Assembly (NCBI RefSeq): GCF_001646945.1
Contig: NZ_LUTV01000002.1
Span: 94,697-158,696, forward strand
DNA from: Endozoicomonas ascidiicola
GTDB lineage: Bacteria; Pseudomonadota; Gammaproteobacteria; Pseudomonadales; Endozoicomonadaceae
Direction: 5' to 3'
DNA: 64,000 bases
Shown: piece after piece, positions 1 through 8,972 of the stretch
How positions within the stretch are numbered: the stretch's first letter is position 1
Layout of the letters: each line of letters starts with the position of its first letter
Notes under the pieces: generated by a model
Database searches by the model: none
What the model was told of the DNA's origin: nothing
Seen by the model: only the letters and a program-made list of their open reading frames with translations
Translations under genes and position numbers: made by a program

Positions 1-452
1 ATCTTCAATGCCATATCAACGCTGGGCTCGGGGATTTCTCCATTTTGATGATCGCGCTGCAGGCAACGAAAGAGCAGATGAAGTGGAGTATCCCCTCTTG
101 GTCCCATTCCATTAACTCCCGCCCCCGCTTCAAGCAAGGCATCAGTGGCGTTCAGATCATGAACAATTATCGCCTGATGGAGAGGCAATAGACTTTCATA
201 TTCAGTGGCAACAAACCGGGTTCCAGAAATGGTCGCCCCTTTGGATAGATAGTATTCAATATCTTCATAACAGGCGATTTTTCTATCTCTTATGGCCCGA
301 AAAAAACACTCTTGCTGGGCATTATGGTCCCGAAGCATTTGAACCGTTTCAAGTGACAAAGAGCTAGAATTCGCCGAAGATGACTCTTCAACTTCATCGG
401 AGTGTTCAGCAGTGCCTAAGCAGGAGAAACACCTTGTAAGAGATGACAGCAT
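1..452 (-). CDS. Ankyrin-repeat protein, N-terminal part (runs off left edge)
   Basis: An open minus-strand frame begins at the ATG at 450-452 and continues past the window edge, so only about 150 N-terminal residues are visible. The region around residues 90-135 has ankyrin-type wording: PLHQAI, then DALLEAGAGVN, then GDTPLHLLF, the usual start of one repeat, its second helix and turn, and the next repeat. The first residues, MLSSLTRCFSCLG, are short, hydrophobic and hold two cysteines. They do not form a normal signal peptide and could be a lipid-modification site if the protein acts in a host cell (inference). A consensus-like -10 hexamer lies just upstream, and no clear Shine-Dalgarno is visible. 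Ankyrin proteins of symbionts are often host-interaction factors, but the repeat only shows protein binding. The total length is unknown. Confidence 0.75.
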   Translation of the reverse strand, partial: MLSSLTRCFSCLGTAEHSDEVEESSSANSSSLSLETVQMLRDHNAQQECFFRAIRDRKIACYEDIEYYLSKGATISGTRFVATEYESLLPLHQAIIVHDLNATDALLEAGAGVNGMGPRGDTPLHLLFRCLQRDHQNGEIPEPSVDMALK

Positions 453-464
453 TTATTTCACGGC

Positions 465-495
465 ATTATAAGTAGTCGTGTAACTTACGACCCAA
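465..495 (-). promoter_or_regulatory. Candidate promoter of the ankyrin gene
   Basis: Read on the minus strand, a perfect TATAAT (plus-strand ATTATA at 465-470) lies about 13 bases before the ankyrin start codon. The best -35 match, TTGGGT, is 19 bases further upstream, so the -35 is weak and the leader would be very short or absent. Confidence 0.3.
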
Positions 496-543
496 AATGC
501 TGCAAATAATTCCAAAGAATTGAGCGAAAAACAGATACCCAAT

Positions 544-579
544 AAAAAAGCCGGAACCCTAAAGAGCCCCGGCTTTTTT
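544..579 (-). terminator. Rho-independent terminator after rplI
   Basis: The arms AAAAAAGCCGG and CCGGCTTTTTT form an 11-bp stem around a 14-base loop. Read on the minus strand the hairpin ends in a run of T, about 20 bases after the rplI stop. The A/T runs on both sides would also allow termination in the other direction. Confidence 0.85.
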
Positions 580-600
580 CATCAAGTCCAACCAAACCGA

Positions 601-1047
601 TTACTCAGCTTCGATGAATACCTTGATAGTAGCGGCAACGTCAGAGTGCAGCTGGATACCAACATCGTACTCACCAGTAGCACGGATTGGGCCTTCTGGC
701 AGACGAATTTCGCTTTTGGCAACCGCAACACCGGCAGAAGTAATTGCTTCAGCCAGATCACGAGGACCGATAGAACCGAACAACTTACCTTCGTCGCCAG
801 CTTTGGCAGTCAGGGTCAGTTCGATTTCAGCCATTTCTTCAGCACGTTTCTGAGCAGAACTCAGAAGATCGCCAGCGGCTTTTTCAAGCTCAGCACGACG
901 TGTTTCAAAAGTAGCCAGATTCGCTTCAGTAGCAGGCAGAGCCTTACCAAAAGGAATCAAAAAGTTGCGGCCATAACCGTTTTTAACGGTGACCTTGTCG
1001 CCCAGCTTACCAAGCTTGGCGATTTGCTCGAGCAGGATCACTTCCAT
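601..1047 (-). CDS. rplI: 50S ribosomal protein L9
   Basis: The 148-residue product has the normal length for bacterial L9, a protein of the large subunit that binds 23S rRNA near the L1 stalk. It begins [19 protein letters not shown] and continues with the conserved [14 protein letters not shown] segment of the N-terminal domain. The long connecting helix falls at about residues 45-75 and the C-terminal domain contains the glycine-rich [14 protein letters not shown] stretch. It is the last gene of the rpsF-rpsR-DUF2232-rplI run and is followed by a strong terminator. Placement and start codon are conventional. Confidence 0.98.
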   Translation of the reverse strand: MEVILLEQIAKLGKLGDKVTVKNGYGRNFLIPFGKALPATEANLATFETRRAELEKAAGDLLSSAQKRAEEMAEIELTLTAKAGDEGKLFGSIGPRDLAEAITSAGVAVAKSEIRLPEGPIRATGEYDVGIQLHSDVAATIKVFIEAE

Positions 1048-1072
1048 TTCGCTAGCCTCTATCTAGTACCTG

Positions 1073-1942
1073 TCATCCCTGATGCAGTCGGTTATTCACA
1101 CGGGTGCGAAAATCTAAAAGACTGTCCAGACATGCAGTTAAAACAATGACCGGGTACGCCAGTTGCGTGGCGAAGATTAACAGGATGTAAAAACCCACCA
1201 GCCAGAAACTTCCCATCTGTTTCATCCCTACTAAGCCGTGGATCATCGCCAGACCCGCTACCAGTAAAGGCAGCGTAGCCACAGGCACCACGACCAGTAA
1301 AGATGGAACAGCGGCAACACCTACAAGGGTAAATGCCAGAAGCCCCATAGCCATCGGTGCTGACAGGCGAATTCGATGAAACTCTTCACGGAATCCACCC
1401 GGATTGTACAGTTGCGCTTGCCAGGCTCTGCCCAGTATCAGCCCAAATATACAGCTCACCAGGTTAAACCAGGCGACCATACCGATTACGCAATATTCAA
1501 CCAGCGTCCTGAGACCTACTATGTCGTCCGTAGACTGACCGGATTGTTGGAAATAGTCATGAATAAACTTCAAGACCAGTTCGCTGATCTGGGCAATCTG
1601 TTGTGGAGCCAGCTGAGCCATCACGAGAGCAGCAAGCCCTCCGAGTGGCACCAGCGCCAGTAGCGTTTTTTGCCAGGAAACGGTGTTGCGCAATGTCACC
1701 GCCAGAGCGACGGTCATTACTAATCCTGTGATGGTGGAGAACTGTCCCATTGAAGCCCAGGCAATACCGGGCAAGATGGCCCAGCCGAGTACTTTCAGCC
1801 CTTCAGCGGTGCCGCGACGAAGCGTCACCAGAGAAATAATGGCTGCACTCACCCAGAACAACATGGGAATACAGGCAAAAATCGTCGCCAGAACAGTTGC
1901 CTGTTTCGGGCCACGCATTGCCAGTTCCGCCAATCCACGCAT
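1073..1942 (-). CDS. DUF2232 membrane protein between rpsR and rplI
   Basis: The 289-residue protein is almost entirely hydrophobic, with about eight probable transmembrane stretches from residue 10 to 280. A DUF2232 (YybS-like) membrane protein commonly sits between rpsR and rplI in Pseudomonas-type gammaproteobacteria, and position plus hydropathy are the main grounds for the call. The function is not established; related proteins in Gram-positive bacteria have been discussed as small-molecule transport components. The start MRGLAELAMRGP has a second possible Met at residue 9. The gene ends 25 bases before rplI, so the two are probably co-transcribed. Confidence 0.8.
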   Translation of the reverse strand: MRGLAELAMRGPKQATVLATIFACIPMLFWVSAAIISLVTLRRGTAEGLKVLGWAILPGIAWASMGQFSTITGLVMTVALAVTLRNTVSWQKTLLALVPLGGLAALVMAQLAPQQIAQISELVLKFIHDYFQQSGQSTDDIVGLRTLVEYCVIGMVAWFNLVSCIFGLILGRAWQAQLYNPGGFREEFHRIRLSAPMAMGLLAFTLVGVAAVPSLLVVVPVATLPLLVAGLAMIHGLVGMKQMGSFWLVGFYILLIFATQLAYPVIVLTACLDSLLDFRTRVNNRLHQG

Positions 1943-1973
1943 CAGTTATACCCTGTTAATAAGGTGACAGTAT

Positions 1974-2198
1974 TTAATGGCGATCGGTGTATGGCAGCAG
2001 AGCCACGTAACGAGCGCGTTTGATGGCAGTTGCCAGCTGACGCTGATAACGAGCCTTGGTACCAGTGATGCGGCTAGGAACAATCTTGCCGGTTTCAGAT
2101 ACATAAGCTTTCAGGGTGTTCAGATCTTTGTAATCGATCTCTTTCACGCCTTCAGCGGTAAAACGGCAGAACTTTCTGCGACGGAAAAAACGTGCCAT
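1974..2198 (-). CDS. rpsR: 30S ribosomal protein S18
   Basis: The 74-residue basic protein starts [17 protein letters not shown] and contains the family segment [20 protein letters not shown] followed by [13 protein letters not shown]18 pairs with S6 on the platform of the small subunit. The gene follows rpsF by 78 bases on the same strand, as usual. Nothing is missing or unusual. Confidence 0.98.
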   Translation of the reverse strand: MARFFRRRKFCRFTAEGVKEIDYKDLNTLKAYVSETGKIVPSRITGTKARYQRQLATAIKRARYVALLPYTDRH

Positions 2199-2276
2199 GA
2201 CAACGTCTCCTTGAATGATTGCGCTTGTATGGTTAAGAGAAGAGCTCTGATGACCTCAAGGGTCAACGCAGAAAAC

Positions 2277-2735
2277 TTACTCTTCAGACTCGTCCGCATC
2301 GCTTTCAACAGCGACTTCTTCTTCAGCACGCTCTTCGCGACGCTCACCGCGACGATCATCTCGATCATCACGACGATCTTCACGATCACCACGGTCTTCA
2401 CGACGGTCACGCTTTTCGTCAGCTTGCAGCATGATAGAAGCTTCGGTGATGGCTTCATCACGACGAATAACCATGTTACGGATAACTGCGTCGTTATAAC
2501 GGAAGTTATCAGTCAGCTCGCTCAGGGATTCATTGCCACACTCAAGGTTCATCAGAACGTAATGAGCTTTGTGGATTTTGTTGATTGGGTAAGCCAGCTG
2601 GCGACGGCCCCAATCTTCAAGACGGTGTACCTTGCCGCCATTTTCAGTGATTGTGCGAGTGTAACGCTCAACCATGGCTGGTACTTGTTCGCTCTGGTCA
2701 GGATGAACCAGGAAAACGATTTCGTAATGACGCAT
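2277..2735 (-). CDS. rpsF: 30S ribosomal protein S6 with long charged tail
   Basis: Residues 1-100 are a standard S6 domain: [19 protein letters not shown], then [20 protein letters not shown], then [13 protein letters not shown]6 binds 16S rRNA together with S18. The product is 152 residues because of a tail of about 40 residues made almost entirely of Arg, Asp and Glu, beginning near residue 113 ([13 protein letters not shown]) and finishing with an acidic ESDADESEE. Many gammaproteobacterial S6 proteins have acidic C-termini that receive extra glutamates, but this arginine/aspartate repeat is longer than in E. coli S6. The gene is preceded by the sequence AAGGAG seven bases before the ATG and leads the ribosomal protein operon. 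Confidence 0.97.
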   Translation of the reverse strand: MRHYEIVFLVHPDQSEQVPAMVERYTRTITENGGKVHRLEDWGRRQLAYPINKIHKAHYVLMNLECGNESLSELTDNFRYNDAVIRNMVIRRDEAITEASIMLQADEKRDRREDRGDREDRRDDRDDRRGERREERAEEEVAVESDADESEE

Positions 2736-3064
2736 TATTTGCTCCTTACGGGTTAAATAGCCTTCTGCGTTACGCTAGTTCCGGAACAAGCCGAAAACAG
2801 TGTTATGCAGTAAGGCAAGGAGAGCGGGAACGCAAGCGTTCACCAATGTACTTTATATAGAACTTGATGCATTGTGATCTGGAATACGCTTTAAAGCGGC
2901 TTTAAAACACTCAGACACATTGCCCCAAGCATATAAAGAGCGGAGATTCTAGAGACTTGTCCCGTGGGATGCAAGGGGAGCGAGCAACTTCCGTGCCGGT
3001 AGTATCCGGAACCGTAGTAGTCATTTACCTTTATGAAGCAAAACACCGCCACTACTATTGAAAT
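2736..3064. other. Divergent intergenic region rpsF / tamA
   Basis: This 329-base gap carries the control regions of two divergent genes and no plausible coding frame. The rpsF side (about 2736-2880) is GC-rich and has short self-complementary stretches plus an AT-rich TATATAA near 2851-2860 that could be the rpsF -10 region. In many bacteria an S6:S18-binding RNA motif lies in this leader and gives feedback control. I cannot fold the leader by eye well enough to claim it. I see no convincing Shine-Dalgarno for tamA. Confidence 0.4.
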
Positions 3065-4843
3065 ATGATTAACCTTAATAGCCACCGGCTCATCAGGTAT
3101 TTGTTCACCACAAGGTTTCGCAACCTGTGGTTCGCCGTGGCGGTTATCTTGTTTTCCAGTACCCTCAAAGCCAGTGAAATCACATGGAAAATTAATGGGT
3201 TAGATAGTGCGCTCCAGCAAAATGCTTTGATGTACCTGAAAAACCTACCTGAGTTTCCAGCCAACCGTTATCAGGATCACCAACCTGAAATTCGCGAAGC
3301 ATTGAGCAGCGCACTGAAAGCCCTGGGTTATTACCAACCCTCGATCCAACTCACCTACAACAAAGATAAGCCCAAAACGCTCTCCATAGACATTAATGCC
3401 GGCCTGCCCGTGATTGTACGAGCGGTGAAGATAACCCTGAACGGTGACGCTCAATCCGACAAAGCCTTTAAACGCTTAATAAAGCAGCAACCATTGACCA
3501 TGGGAGAAGTACTCAATGATGGCTTGTATGAATCGCTGAAGACCAGCCTGACCAGCTTAGCCCTCAGCCGCGGCTATTTTAATGCTGAGCTTTCCAGGCA
3601 CCAGATTCGAGTGTCTCCTCAGAGGCAGTCGGCAGAAATCATTCTTACTCTGGATTCGGGTCGGCGATATCGGTTTGGCCAGGTGATTTTTGATCAATCC
3701 ATCACCAAAGGCATCCGTAAACTGATCGCCCCGATGATCACCATGGAACCGGGCAGCCCTTACCTGGCTGAACGTGTCAGCCAACTCAGCCGGGATCTAT
3801 CAACAACGGGCTATTTTAATTACGTTGATGTGCAACCTTTAAAAGACCAGGCCATGAATGATGAAGTGCCCATCAGCATCAGCGTCACGCCAAAAACAGC
3901 TTGGGAGCTGGAAACGGGAATCGGTTTCTCCACCGATGAAGGGCCAAGAATAACCCTCAGCATCGATAAGCCGTGGCTGGGAGAAAAGGGTCACAGTTTT
4001 GCCAGCGACATCAAATATTCAGACAAAGTGAGTGAACTCAGCGGACGCTATAAAATTCCCTATGGCAACCCATTATCGGAATACTACAGCCTGGACGGCG
4101 GTTATCAGCGAAACGCGTTGGAGGATACCAACAGCCAACTAATCTCTACCTCGATCAACAAATGGAACAAAAGGCCTGGTAACTGGGATCAAAACTTCTT
4201 TTTCCGAGTAGATTACGAAGACTTTACCCAGGGGCTACAAACCAGCAATTCTTTGCTGCTCATTCCCGGTATGTCCCTTGATCGACGGAAGGTGCGAGGA
4301 AACCCTACCGACCCTCGATCTGGTAATGTTTTCAACTTTAAAATCGAAACGTCCTCTAACGCCTGGCAGTCCGATGTGAATTTTGTGAAAGTCTGGGGGC
4401 GAGCCAAATGGTTAACCCGCTTCCGTGACGACCATCGATTGATTGCCAGAGTTGAACAAGGCGCCATCTGGGTGGATGACATTCAGAACATTCCCCCATC
4501 CATTCGCTTCTTTACCGGTGGCGATCAAACCATCCGCGGTTACAGCTACAACAGCATCTCGCCAAAAGACAACAGTGGCCAACTGATTGGCGGGCAATAT
4601 CTCACTGTTGGCAGCCTTGAGTACAACTTTGAGGTTTCTGAAAGCTGGCGGCTGGCGCTGTTTATTGATAAAGGCACCGTGACCAACTCCTATGAAAAGG
4701 ACAAAGTAGAGTGGAAGACTGGCGCAGGCCCTGGTATTCGATGGATAACGCCCCTGGGACCATTGAAGTTGGATTTTTCGTTTGCCATCAGCGAACCCAA
4801 CTCACCACTTCGAATCAGTTTCACCATAGGGCCTGATCTATGA
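3065..4843 (+). CDS. tamA: Translocation and assembly module subunit TamA
   Basis: The 592-residue protein matches TamA in length (E. coli TamA is 577) and layout: a signal sequence (residues about 1-36, ending near TLKAS), three POTRA domains to about residue 270, and a 16-strand Omp85 beta-barrel. Family signs include GYYQPSIQLTYN and GYFNYVDVQPL in the POTRA region, and in the barrel FFTGGDQTIRGYSYNSISP, the conserved loop-6 RGY motif of Omp85 proteins. The last residues end in an aromatic/hydrophobic beta-signal (SFTIGPDL). It works in the outer membrane with TamB in autotransporter insertion and lipid transport. It overlaps tamB by four bases (ATGA). The pair is not usually next to rpsF, so this looks like an insertion into the housekeeping block. 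Confidence 0.93.
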   Translation: MINLNSHRLIRYLFTTRFRNLWFAVAVILFSSTLKASEITWKINGLDSALQQNALMYLKNLPEFPANRYQDHQPEIREALSSALKALGYYQPSIQLTYNKDKPKTLSIDINAGLPVIVRAVKITLNGDAQSDKAFKRLIKQQPLTMGEVLNDGLYESLKTSLTSLALSRGYFNAELSRHQIRVSPQRQSAEIILTLDSGRRYRFGQVIFDQSITKGIRKLIAPMITMEPGSPYLAERVSQLSRDLSTTGYFNYVDVQPLKDQAMNDEVPISISVTPKTAWELETGIGFSTDEGPRITLSIDKPWLGEKGHSFASDIKYSDKVSELSGRYKIPYGNPLSEYYSLDGGYQRNALEDTNSQLISTSINKWNKRPGNWDQNFFFRVDYEDFTQGLQTSNSLLLIPGMSLDRRKVRGNPTDPRSGNVFNFKIETSSNAWQSDVNFVKVWGRAKWLTRFRDDHRLIARVEQGAIWVDDIQNIPPSIRFFTGGDQTIRGYSYNSISPKDNSGQLIGGQYLTVGSLEYNFEVSESWRLALFIDKGTVTNSYEKDKVEWKTGAGPGIRWITPLGPLKLDFSFAISEPNSPLRISFTIGPDL

Positions 4844-7800
4844 GTACAGATCCCGCCAAAGCCGGACCACACGCTTCCCCTGATAAGAAAGCCAAAAGAA
4901 ATATCACTCTGGCCACCAGAATCACATCGGTTCTTCTTGGCCTGGTTGCAGTTATCCTGTGTTTATTCAGCCTTCTGGTGTTTACCCAAAGCGGCAATGC
5001 ATTCATCTGGCGACAACTGACTTATTCAATTTCACCATTAAGCGGAGAGTTTGTGAAAGGAGAGCTTCTCTCCGGCTGGACATTAAACAATCTTACATGG
5101 ACTGACCATCAAACACGCTTCAACGCCGACGAAGTCATACTGGAGTGGCACTTTGCCAAGCTGTTAAACAGAGAGTTACCTATACAACTTATTCGATTAA
5201 AAAACACACGACTGATAATAAATAACATCCCTGAAAAAGTGGATGTAGGAAAGACAGAGCCTGAAGCCGATTCACCTTTCAAGCTTCCCTTCAACCTCAG
5301 GGTTGACCAGATTTATCTGGATAATTTCACGCTGCAAAGTCCTAAAGCGGATCTTTCTGTCGGTACGCTGCATTCAATCATTCAGCTAAAAAACAACCTG
5401 CTCACCATTCCAGAACTGATCGTTGATCAGTTTCACCTGAAGATGAAACCGACAGAACATACGCCGCCCTCTGCAATAGGCTCATTTTCGCTAGCAAAAG
5501 GTATAGACCTTTCTAAAACGAATCTTCCCAGGATTCAAACCCCGATCCCCATTACACTGGACAGATTTCTGCTAACCAATGCATCTCTTGAGAATCAGAA
5601 TGTTAAGGAAAGTCTGCAAAAATTAGAGCTGGGCTTAAGGTGGGATGACTCCGAAATAAAAAACCTTTCGGCTGCCCTGAAATCCCCAAAAATTGATGCT
5701 CAATTAACAGGCACAATGCAGCTGTCTGATAATTACCCTTCGGATATAAATCTCGAGGCCACGCTCTACGACAACTTCAACATAGCTGAACTGAATGGCA
5801 TCAAGGATGAGCAACTAACCCTGAAAACCTCTGGTGACCTGAATCTGCTGACGATCGATGTTAAGACCAAAGGCCTGATCAACGCAGAGATACAAGGAAC
5901 CATCAGCCCGTTAAAACCACAAATACCCATGAATTTGCGTATCTCATGGCAGAACCTGAAGTGGCCGCCTCTGGCGGATGCGCCACAATTAATCTCTGAC
6001 TTCGGATCAGTTCACCTTTTCGGCAAACTCGACCAGTATCAATTGACGATTGATGCTGCCCTGCACGCTATTGACCAACCTGAAGCACACCTCAAACTGA
6101 TAAGTAATGGCAACCTGGAAACCTTATCGATCAAAGAACTGTCTGCTAATCCAGTAGACACGACCAATAAAGAGACAAGCGCTCAAAAAGCAGTCAATCT
6201 TACCGGTATATTGAACTGGAAAAATGGCATTCAATGGCAGGGAAAAGTGCAGCTCTCACAGTTAACACCAGAGCTGTGGTTACCGGATATTCCGGGTACA
6301 TTGAATGGCACCCTGCAGTCGCAGTTTTCGCTGCAGAATGAGAAATGGCAGTTACAACTTTCAGATATGGACATCAACGGTACTCTGCTTAATCAGCCGG
6401 CATCCGCCAAAGGCAAGCTAAAAGCGACTAGTATCCGTTCATCGTCTTATGCTCTGCCTTTTACCGCTACTGCCAACAACCTGCATCTTTCTTTGGGTGA
6501 TAACCAGTTGGATGTTCACGGCACTCTGGCTGAAAAAGTAGCACTGCGAGCTGAAATAAATGCCCAAACACTTGGGTTGCTGCATCAAGATCTTGCCGGC
6601 CAACTTCAAGGTAACATTAACGTCAGTGGCACTAACCAGCAGCCATCCCTGACCTATTCAATCAATAGCTCCCGATTTGTTTATCAACAAACCAGCATCA
6701 CCGGACTCAAAGCAACCGGCAACTTAACAAAAGGTAAAGTGATTGAAGGGAGGACTGAAATAGATGCTGTCGCGCTTAATCATGAGGCTTTGCAGTTAAA
6801 CGACTTCTCTCTCACAGCCAGTGGCGATGAACTGAAACACATCATTGCGATTAAAACGGCTGGTAACCCCATTGGCGGTGAACTCACCATTAATGCTTCC
6901 TGGAAAAACAATCAATGGAGTGCTGATATTCCTGAAGCAATATTGGCAACACCTGTGGATAAGTGGGCACTGGAAAAGCCTGTCTCCATCCAGTTAAACC
7001 GGAAACAACATGGGACAATCTCAGATCAGTGCTGGCTATCAAGCCCTGCAAAACTCTGTATTGGGAGGTCCCATTTGTCACCAAATCAAGCCACTACCAG
7101 CTTTGTGTTATCGGATCTCGATTTATCCACGCTGAGCCCTCTTTTTCCCAATACCTTTAATTGGGAAGCAAAACTCTCTGGCAACGGTGAACTGCAATGG
7201 ATTGATGGTATTCCAAAAGCCAACGCCAGATTGCAAACGACACCCGGTAAGTTAATCAATAAATCTGCTGCATCCGTCGTCGCTGAATACCAACAGCTCA
7301 ACGCCAGTATAAACCTTGATTCAGAAACCTTGACGGCGAAACTCGACTTCCTGTCCAAAGTACTGGGAACTGCACAATTAAACCTTTCTGTCAGCGATAT
7401 TCAGAAGCAACAGCAATTGAGTGGCACCGCTGATATTCAGAGCATAAAGTTAACGTTTCTTCAGCCTCTGATACCCGAACTAAGACGTCTTGATGGGTTC
7501 CTCTCTATGAATACCCGAATGGCTGGCACACTGAAAGAACCAATGCTGTATGGCAAGCTGCAACTCAGTGATGGCAACGCGATATCCCGGGGAGATACTG
7601 TCAAAGTCAGCAGCCTTAAAACACAACTGGCTTTTAAAGGCGACCATGCTCTGCTAAATGGCAGCCTCAAGGTGGGTGATGGTGATATGCAACTGTCGGG
7701 CGACATGAACTGGCAACAGCAACCACTTCGCGGGCAACTTACCATGAAAGGAAAAGACCTGGAGGCTCGTTACCCAGGTATTCTTCAGCTGAAAGCCTCA

Positions 7801-8703
7801 CCGAATTTAACCATCAACCTTGGTGATTCCGACACCCTCTCCGGCACTGTTCATATTCCCTGGGCCAGAGTACAAGTGAAGCAACTACCAAAGCAGGCTG
7901 TTAAACCTTCGGATGATGTCGTTATTGTTACCTCCGAATCCACAACAAAAACCAACTCTGCTTCTACTTTATCCATGGATGTGGATATGGTTCTGGGTAA
8001 TGACATCAAGATAGACGCCTATGGTCTGAAAGCTAACCTTGCTGGCCACTTGAGAATAAACCAGCAACCGGAAAAACCACTCACCGGCAATGGTTCAATC
8101 CAGCTACTGAAAGGCCGTTATCATCAGTTCGGTCAGGATCTATTAATCAAAGAGGGCGATATTATTTTCTCAGGCCCTCTTTCCAGCCCTTATCTGGCGG
8201 TCAATGCCATTCGTAACCCCGACAGTATAGAAGGCAATGTAACGGTAGGCGTTCAGGTCAGTGGTCCACCGGATCGTCCTGAGTTTACTATTTATTCCGA
8301 CCCCGCCATGGCACAGGAAGAACAGTGGTCATACCTGCTTCGTGGGTATGGTCTGGAGGGCGATGACAACTCGGCAGTACAGGCTATGTTAATCAGCTTC
8401 GGAGTCAGCCAATTCGGCGGTGTGGTAACAACACTGGGCAAAGCGGTGGGAATATCCGATGTGACATTAGCAACACAAGGCAGCGGTGATGATACTCAGG
8501 TGACTATTGGTGGAACACTGGCACCAGGGCTAAGAGTTCAATACGGCGCTGGTGTCTTCAACTCCATTGCCGAATTGAAGGTTCGCTATGAACTGATGCC
8601 AAGGTTATATCTTCAAGCCGTCAGTGGTGTTGCTCAGGCTGTTGATCTGTTTTATCAATTTAAGGTCCAGTCCAACGACCATGATCCGCTAAGCATGCAA
8701 TGA
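4840..8703 (+). CDS. tamB: Translocation and assembly module subunit TamB
   Basis: The 1287-residue protein has one N-terminal transmembrane anchor at about residues 25-50, then a long periplasmic region of beta-repeat segments like AsmA proteins, and the C-terminal TamB (DUF490) domain from about residue 940. That domain is recognised by LLKGRYHQFGQDLLIKEGDI, the YLAVNAIRNPDSIEGNVTVG segment, and GPPDRPEFTIYSDPAMAQEE. E. coli TamB is 1259 residues, so length agrees. TamB forms a hydrophobic groove spanning the periplasm and is thought to carry phospholipids to the outer membrane. The start overlaps the tamA stop, so translational coupling is likely. Confidence 0.93.
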   Translation: MSTDPAKAGPHASPDKKAKRNITLATRITSVLLGLVAVILCLFSLLVFTQSGNAFIWRQLTYSISPLSGEFVKGELLSGWTLNNLTWTDHQTRFNADEVILEWHFAKLLNRELPIQLIRLKNTRLIINNIPEKVDVGKTEPEADSPFKLPFNLRVDQIYLDNFTLQSPKADLSVGTLHSIIQLKNNLLTIPELIVDQFHLKMKPTEHTPPSAIGSFSLAKGIDLSKTNLPRIQTPIPITLDRFLLTNASLENQNVKESLQKLELGLRWDDSEIKNLSAALKSPKIDAQLTGTMQLSDNYPSDINLEATLYDNFNIAELNGIKDEQLTLKTSGDLNLLTIDVKTKGLINAEIQGTISPLKPQIPMNLRISWQNLKWPPLADAPQLISDFGSVHLFGKLDQYQLTIDAALHAIDQPEAHLKLISNGNLETLSIKELSANPVDTTNKETSAQKAVNLTGILNWKNGIQWQGKVQLSQLTPELWLPDIPGTLNGTLQSQFSLQNEKWQLQLSDMDINGTLLNQPASAKGKLKATSIRSSSYALPFTATANNLHLSLGDNQLDVHGTLAEKVALRAEINAQTLGLLHQDLAGQLQGNINVSGTNQQPSLTYSINSSRFVYQQTSITGLKATGNLTKGKVIEGRTEIDAVALNHEALQLNDFSLTASGDELKHIIAIKTAGNPIGGELTINASWKNNQWSADIPEAILATPVDKWALEKPVSIQLNRKQHGTISDQCWLSSPAKLCIGRSHLSPNQATTSFVLSDLDLSTLSPLFPNTFNWEAKLSGNGELQWIDGIPKANARLQTTPGKLINKSAASVVAEYQQLNASINLDSETLTAKLDFLSKVLGTAQLNLSVSDIQKQQQLSGTADIQSIKLTFLQPLIPELRRLDGFLSMNTRMAGTLKEPMLYGKLQLSDGNAISRGDTVKVSSLKTQLAFKGDHALLNGSLKVGDGDMQLSGDMNWQQQPLRGQLTMKGKDLEARYPGILQLKASPNLTINLGDSDTLSGTVHIPWARVQVKQLPKQAVKPSDDVVIVTSESTTKTNSASTLSMDVDMVLGNDIKIDAYGLKANLAGHLRINQQPEKPLTGNGSIQLLKGRYHQFGQDLLIKEGDIIFSGPLSSPYLAVNAIRNPDSIEGNVTVGVQVSGPPDRPEFTIYSDPAMAQEEQWSYLLRGYGLEGDDNSAVQAMLISFGVSQFGGVVTTLGKAVGISDVTLATQGSGDDTQVTIGGTLAPGLRVQYGAGVFNSIAELKVRYELMPRLYLQAVSGVAQAVDLFYQFKVQSNDHDPLSMQ

Positions 8704-8794
8704 ATCATCAACACACCATTTTATAACTCAAAACACTTATCTGCTTCACCAAATACAAAGCCAAGTTCTATTTTGTGAACTTTTGTCAGATTTT

Positions 8795-8823
8795 TTGATT
8801 ATTCAAACAAGTGTTTGTATAGT
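8795..8823 (+). promoter_or_regulatory. Candidate promoter with palindromic spacer before the M19/lectin gene
   Basis: TTGATT (8795-8800) and TATAGT (8818-8823) are separated by exactly 17 bases, a good sigma-70 layout. The spacer contains the palindrome CAAACA-AG-TGTTTG at 8804-8817, a plausible repressor site. The leader to the start codon would be about 140 bases. Confidence 0.45.
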
Positions 8824-8972
8824 AATTGATCAGATGAATAATTATTGCGCCGCGTATTTATTCTGCTTATGGCTGGATAGGCCAATGAGAATTCATTTAG
8901 CAAGGATCTGTTGAGTTCAAGGTGTCCCCCAGAACCTGATTGACAATAAAAATAACAATCAAGAGATCTCCT

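Noticed and set aside
2144..2461. 105-codon minus-strand frame overlapping rpsF and rpsR
   Set aside because: It overlaps the conserved rpsF tail and the rpsR 3' end in another frame, and has no homologous features.
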